Positions 62,767-64,000 of a stretch of DNA of 64,000 bases are shown piece by piece. The position numbers were made by a program, and so were the translations under genes. The stretch comes from Permianibacter fluminis (lineage in GTDB: Bacteria > Pseudomonadota > Gammaproteobacteria > Enterobacterales > Permianibacteraceae). Numbering within the stretch: the first letter of the stretch is position 1; each line of letters opens with the position of its first letter. Under the pieces are notes generated by a model that was not told the origin of the DNA, did no database searches, and worked only from the letters and a program-made list of their open reading frames with translations. The stretch is from the NCBI RefSeq assembly GCF_013179735.1, contig NZ_JABMEG010000001.1:1612001-1676000 (forward strand), given 5' to 3'.

Positions 62767-63780
62767 TTACATTTTGACGACGACCTTGCCCTTGGCGCGG
62801 CCCTTCGCAAGGTAATCCAGCGCTTCTTTTGCCTGTGCGAAAGGAAACACGGTGTCGATGACTGGCTGGATGCGCTGGGCCTCAAGGAGCTTGCCGATTT
62901 CATTCAGTTGCGCGCCATCGGGGCGGACGAAGTGAAATTGATAGGAGACGTTACGTTGCTTGGCAAGCCGCATGATTTTTCGGCTCATCAAGCCAAACAC
63001 GAAGGTGAGAACAAAGTTCAATCGCTTGGCACGAGCGAACGCGGCGTCGAGCGGGCCGACAAGGGATACGATCTTGCTTCCCGGTTTGAGAATGCCGATG
63101 GCTTTTTCAATTGCGTCGCCTCTGATGGTGCCGAGAACGGCATCGTAGCCGCTCAGCACTGTGTCGAATTCCTGCTTGGTGTAATCAACAATCTCGTCGG
63201 CGCCAAGACGGCTGACCAATGGCATATTGCCCGTGCTGGTAGTCGTTCCGACGGTGGCGCCAAGCTGCTTCGCCAGCTGGATCGCAAACGTGCCAATGCC
63301 GCCGGATCCGGCCGGAATGAAGATCTTCTGACCAGCGCGAAGATTGAGGCGTTCTTTCAAGGCCTGCCAGGCGGTGAGCCCGACCATCGGGATTGAAGCG
63401 GCTTGGACAAAGTCCAGATTGGTCGGCTTCATGGCGGCAGCGCGCTCCGGCACTACCGCAAATTCTGCCAGTGAACCCGTACCCAGATCGAAAATGCTGG
63501 CGTAGATCGCATCGCCCGGCTTGAAGCGCGTTACCTGGCTGCCGACCGCTGTCACGACACCGGCCAGATCACTGCCAAGTGTCGCCGGAAGCTGAAAATG
63601 CAGCACCGGTTTGAACAATCCGGTCGGGATCATGTTGTCGATGGGGTTCAGTCCCACGGCGTGGATTTGCACCAGCAGTTCGTCGGCTTTCGGCTCTGGC
63701 CGGGGAACGTCCGTGAAGCCGATATCGGGCGACTTGCCGTAGCGTTTGAAGGTGAGGGCTTTCATCATGGTTTTTTTCAT
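62767..63780 (-). CDS. Zinc-independent MDR (quinone-oxidoreductase-like) NADP oxidoreductase
   Basis: The 337-residue product has the GroES-like N-terminal domain (LVQIHAVGLNPIDNMIPTG, LGSDLAGVVTAVG) and a Rossmann domain with the NADP motif AGSGGIGTFAIQLAKQLGA. No zinc-ligand Cys pattern is seen. It would reduce quinones or enones. It starts 29 bases after a partial alpha/beta hydrolase gene and is likely one transcript. A start at Met6 (63765) is also possible. Confidence 0.9.
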   Translation of the reverse strand: MKKTMMKALTFKRYGKSPDIGFTDVPRPEPKADELLVQIHAVGLNPIDNMIPTGLFKPVLHFQLPATLGSDLAGVVTAVGSQVTRFKPGDAIYASIFDLGTGSLAEFAVVPERAAAMKPTNLDFVQAASIPMVGLTAWQALKERLNLRAGQKIFIPAGSGGIGTFAIQLAKQLGATVGTTTSTGNMPLVSRLGADEIVDYTKQEFDTVLSGYDAVLGTIRGDAIEKAIGILKPGSKIVSLVGPLDAAFARAKRLNFVLTFVFGLMSRKIMRLAKQRNVSYQFHFVRPDGAQLNEIGKLLEAQRIQPVIDTVFPFAQAKEALDYLAKGRAKGKVVVKM

Positions 63781-63809
63781 GTCGGGTATCTCGTTGTTGC
63801 GTGATCAAA

Positions 63810-64000
63810 TCAGTCGGCGAGGAAGTTCAGCACGGCCGGAACAAAGATGTGGTGGTACTGAAAAACGCCACCGTGTCCGGAATCGGGATATAGCGTCAAC
63901 GTGGCATTCGGCAGTCGGCGAGCCATGTCGGCCGAGAGACTGCTGGCGACCATGAGATCGTTGTCGCCATTGGCGATCAGAACCGGTTGGGTAATCTGCG
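63810..64000 (-). CDS. Alpha/beta hydrolase, C-terminal part (gene runs off the window)
   Basis: The last 62 codons are visible: ITQPVLIANGDNDLMVASS, then LPNATLTLYPDSGHGGVFQY. The Asp in GDND and the His in GHGG are the acid and base of an alpha/beta hydrolase triad. The nucleophile and start lie beyond 64000. It sits ahead of the MDR gene on the same strand. Confidence 0.82.
   Translation of the reverse strand, partial: QITQPVLIANGDNDLMVASSLSADMARRLPNATLTLYPDSGHGGVFQYHHIFVPAVLNFLAD

Noticed and set aside
62365-63396. 343-codon plus frame
   Set aside because: It begins in tandem repeats and continues opposite the MDR gene.

Overview
The window reads as a chromosomal segment of a free-living, motile, GC-rich Gammaproteobacterium. 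Support for this comes from lipoproteins with Gram-negative lipoboxes, an outer-membrane beta-barrel protein, PEP-CTERM-type proteins, FeoAB, a PlsB-like acyltransferase, an MCP and two GGDEF/EAL proteins. I cannot name a genus from sequence alone. Nearly all of the window has the same GC-rich composition. Two stretches are visibly more AT-rich: about 5990-6720 (one small exported protein) and about 57276-60900 (a SIR2-HerA pair).

Layout. 1-5800: a small exported protein, then a three-gene operon for a KorAB-type 2-oxoacid:ferredoxin oxidoreductase with a GltD-like FAD/Fe-S electron-transfer partner. 6260-12040: an AT-rich orphan, a phytase-like exported protein, and a cluster of a TlpA-like thioredoxin, a DUF4266 lipoprotein, a DUF3570 beta-barrel protein and an ApbE flavin transferase. 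12600-19050: an NTF2-like protein, a 33-residue basic protein, two amidohydrolases and PpnN. 19150-34200: two PEP-CTERM-type proteins, an MCP, a giant membrane-anchored repeat protein, a DUF5694 protein, an exported SAM methyltransferase, a TolB/TPR protein, an exported RidA, a DUF885 peptidase-like protein and a DUF1579-like protein. 34490-39040: an AGCS symporter, an M50 protease, a GFA protein and a lipoprotein. 39420-41840: a feoA-feoB-Cys-rich protein operon behind a Fur-box-like site. 42000-49050: two c-di-GMP proteins around a PlsB-like acyltransferase. 49570-56700: small stress and transport genes (VOC, SRPBCC, GFA, DHA2 MFS, ArsR, FKBP, an AlkD-like protein with a histone-H1-like tail). 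56877-61200: a second RidA, then the SIR2-HerA defence pair bounded by a tRNA 3' fragment and GGGACAGAT motifs. 61200-64000: an ECF sigma/anti-sigma pair, a MITE-like element, REP-like repeats, an MDR oxidoreductase and the end of an alpha/beta hydrolase.

How the genes work together. The KorAB set should couple 2-oxoacid decarboxylation to ferredoxin and, through the FAD protein, to NAD(P). The feo operon imports ferrous iron. The SIR2-HerA pair resembles a known anti-phage system. The TlpA/DUF4266/DUF3570/ApbE cluster is the best candidate for an under-described system: the DUF3570 protein carries a sequence matching the ApbE flavinylation consensus, which suggests a covalently flavinylated outer-membrane protein. 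The intergenic spaces are rich in REP, BIME and MITE-like repeats, several as inverted pairs, one with compensatory stem changes. Start codons were chosen from Shine-Dalgarno spacing and family alignment from memory. No database search was run.
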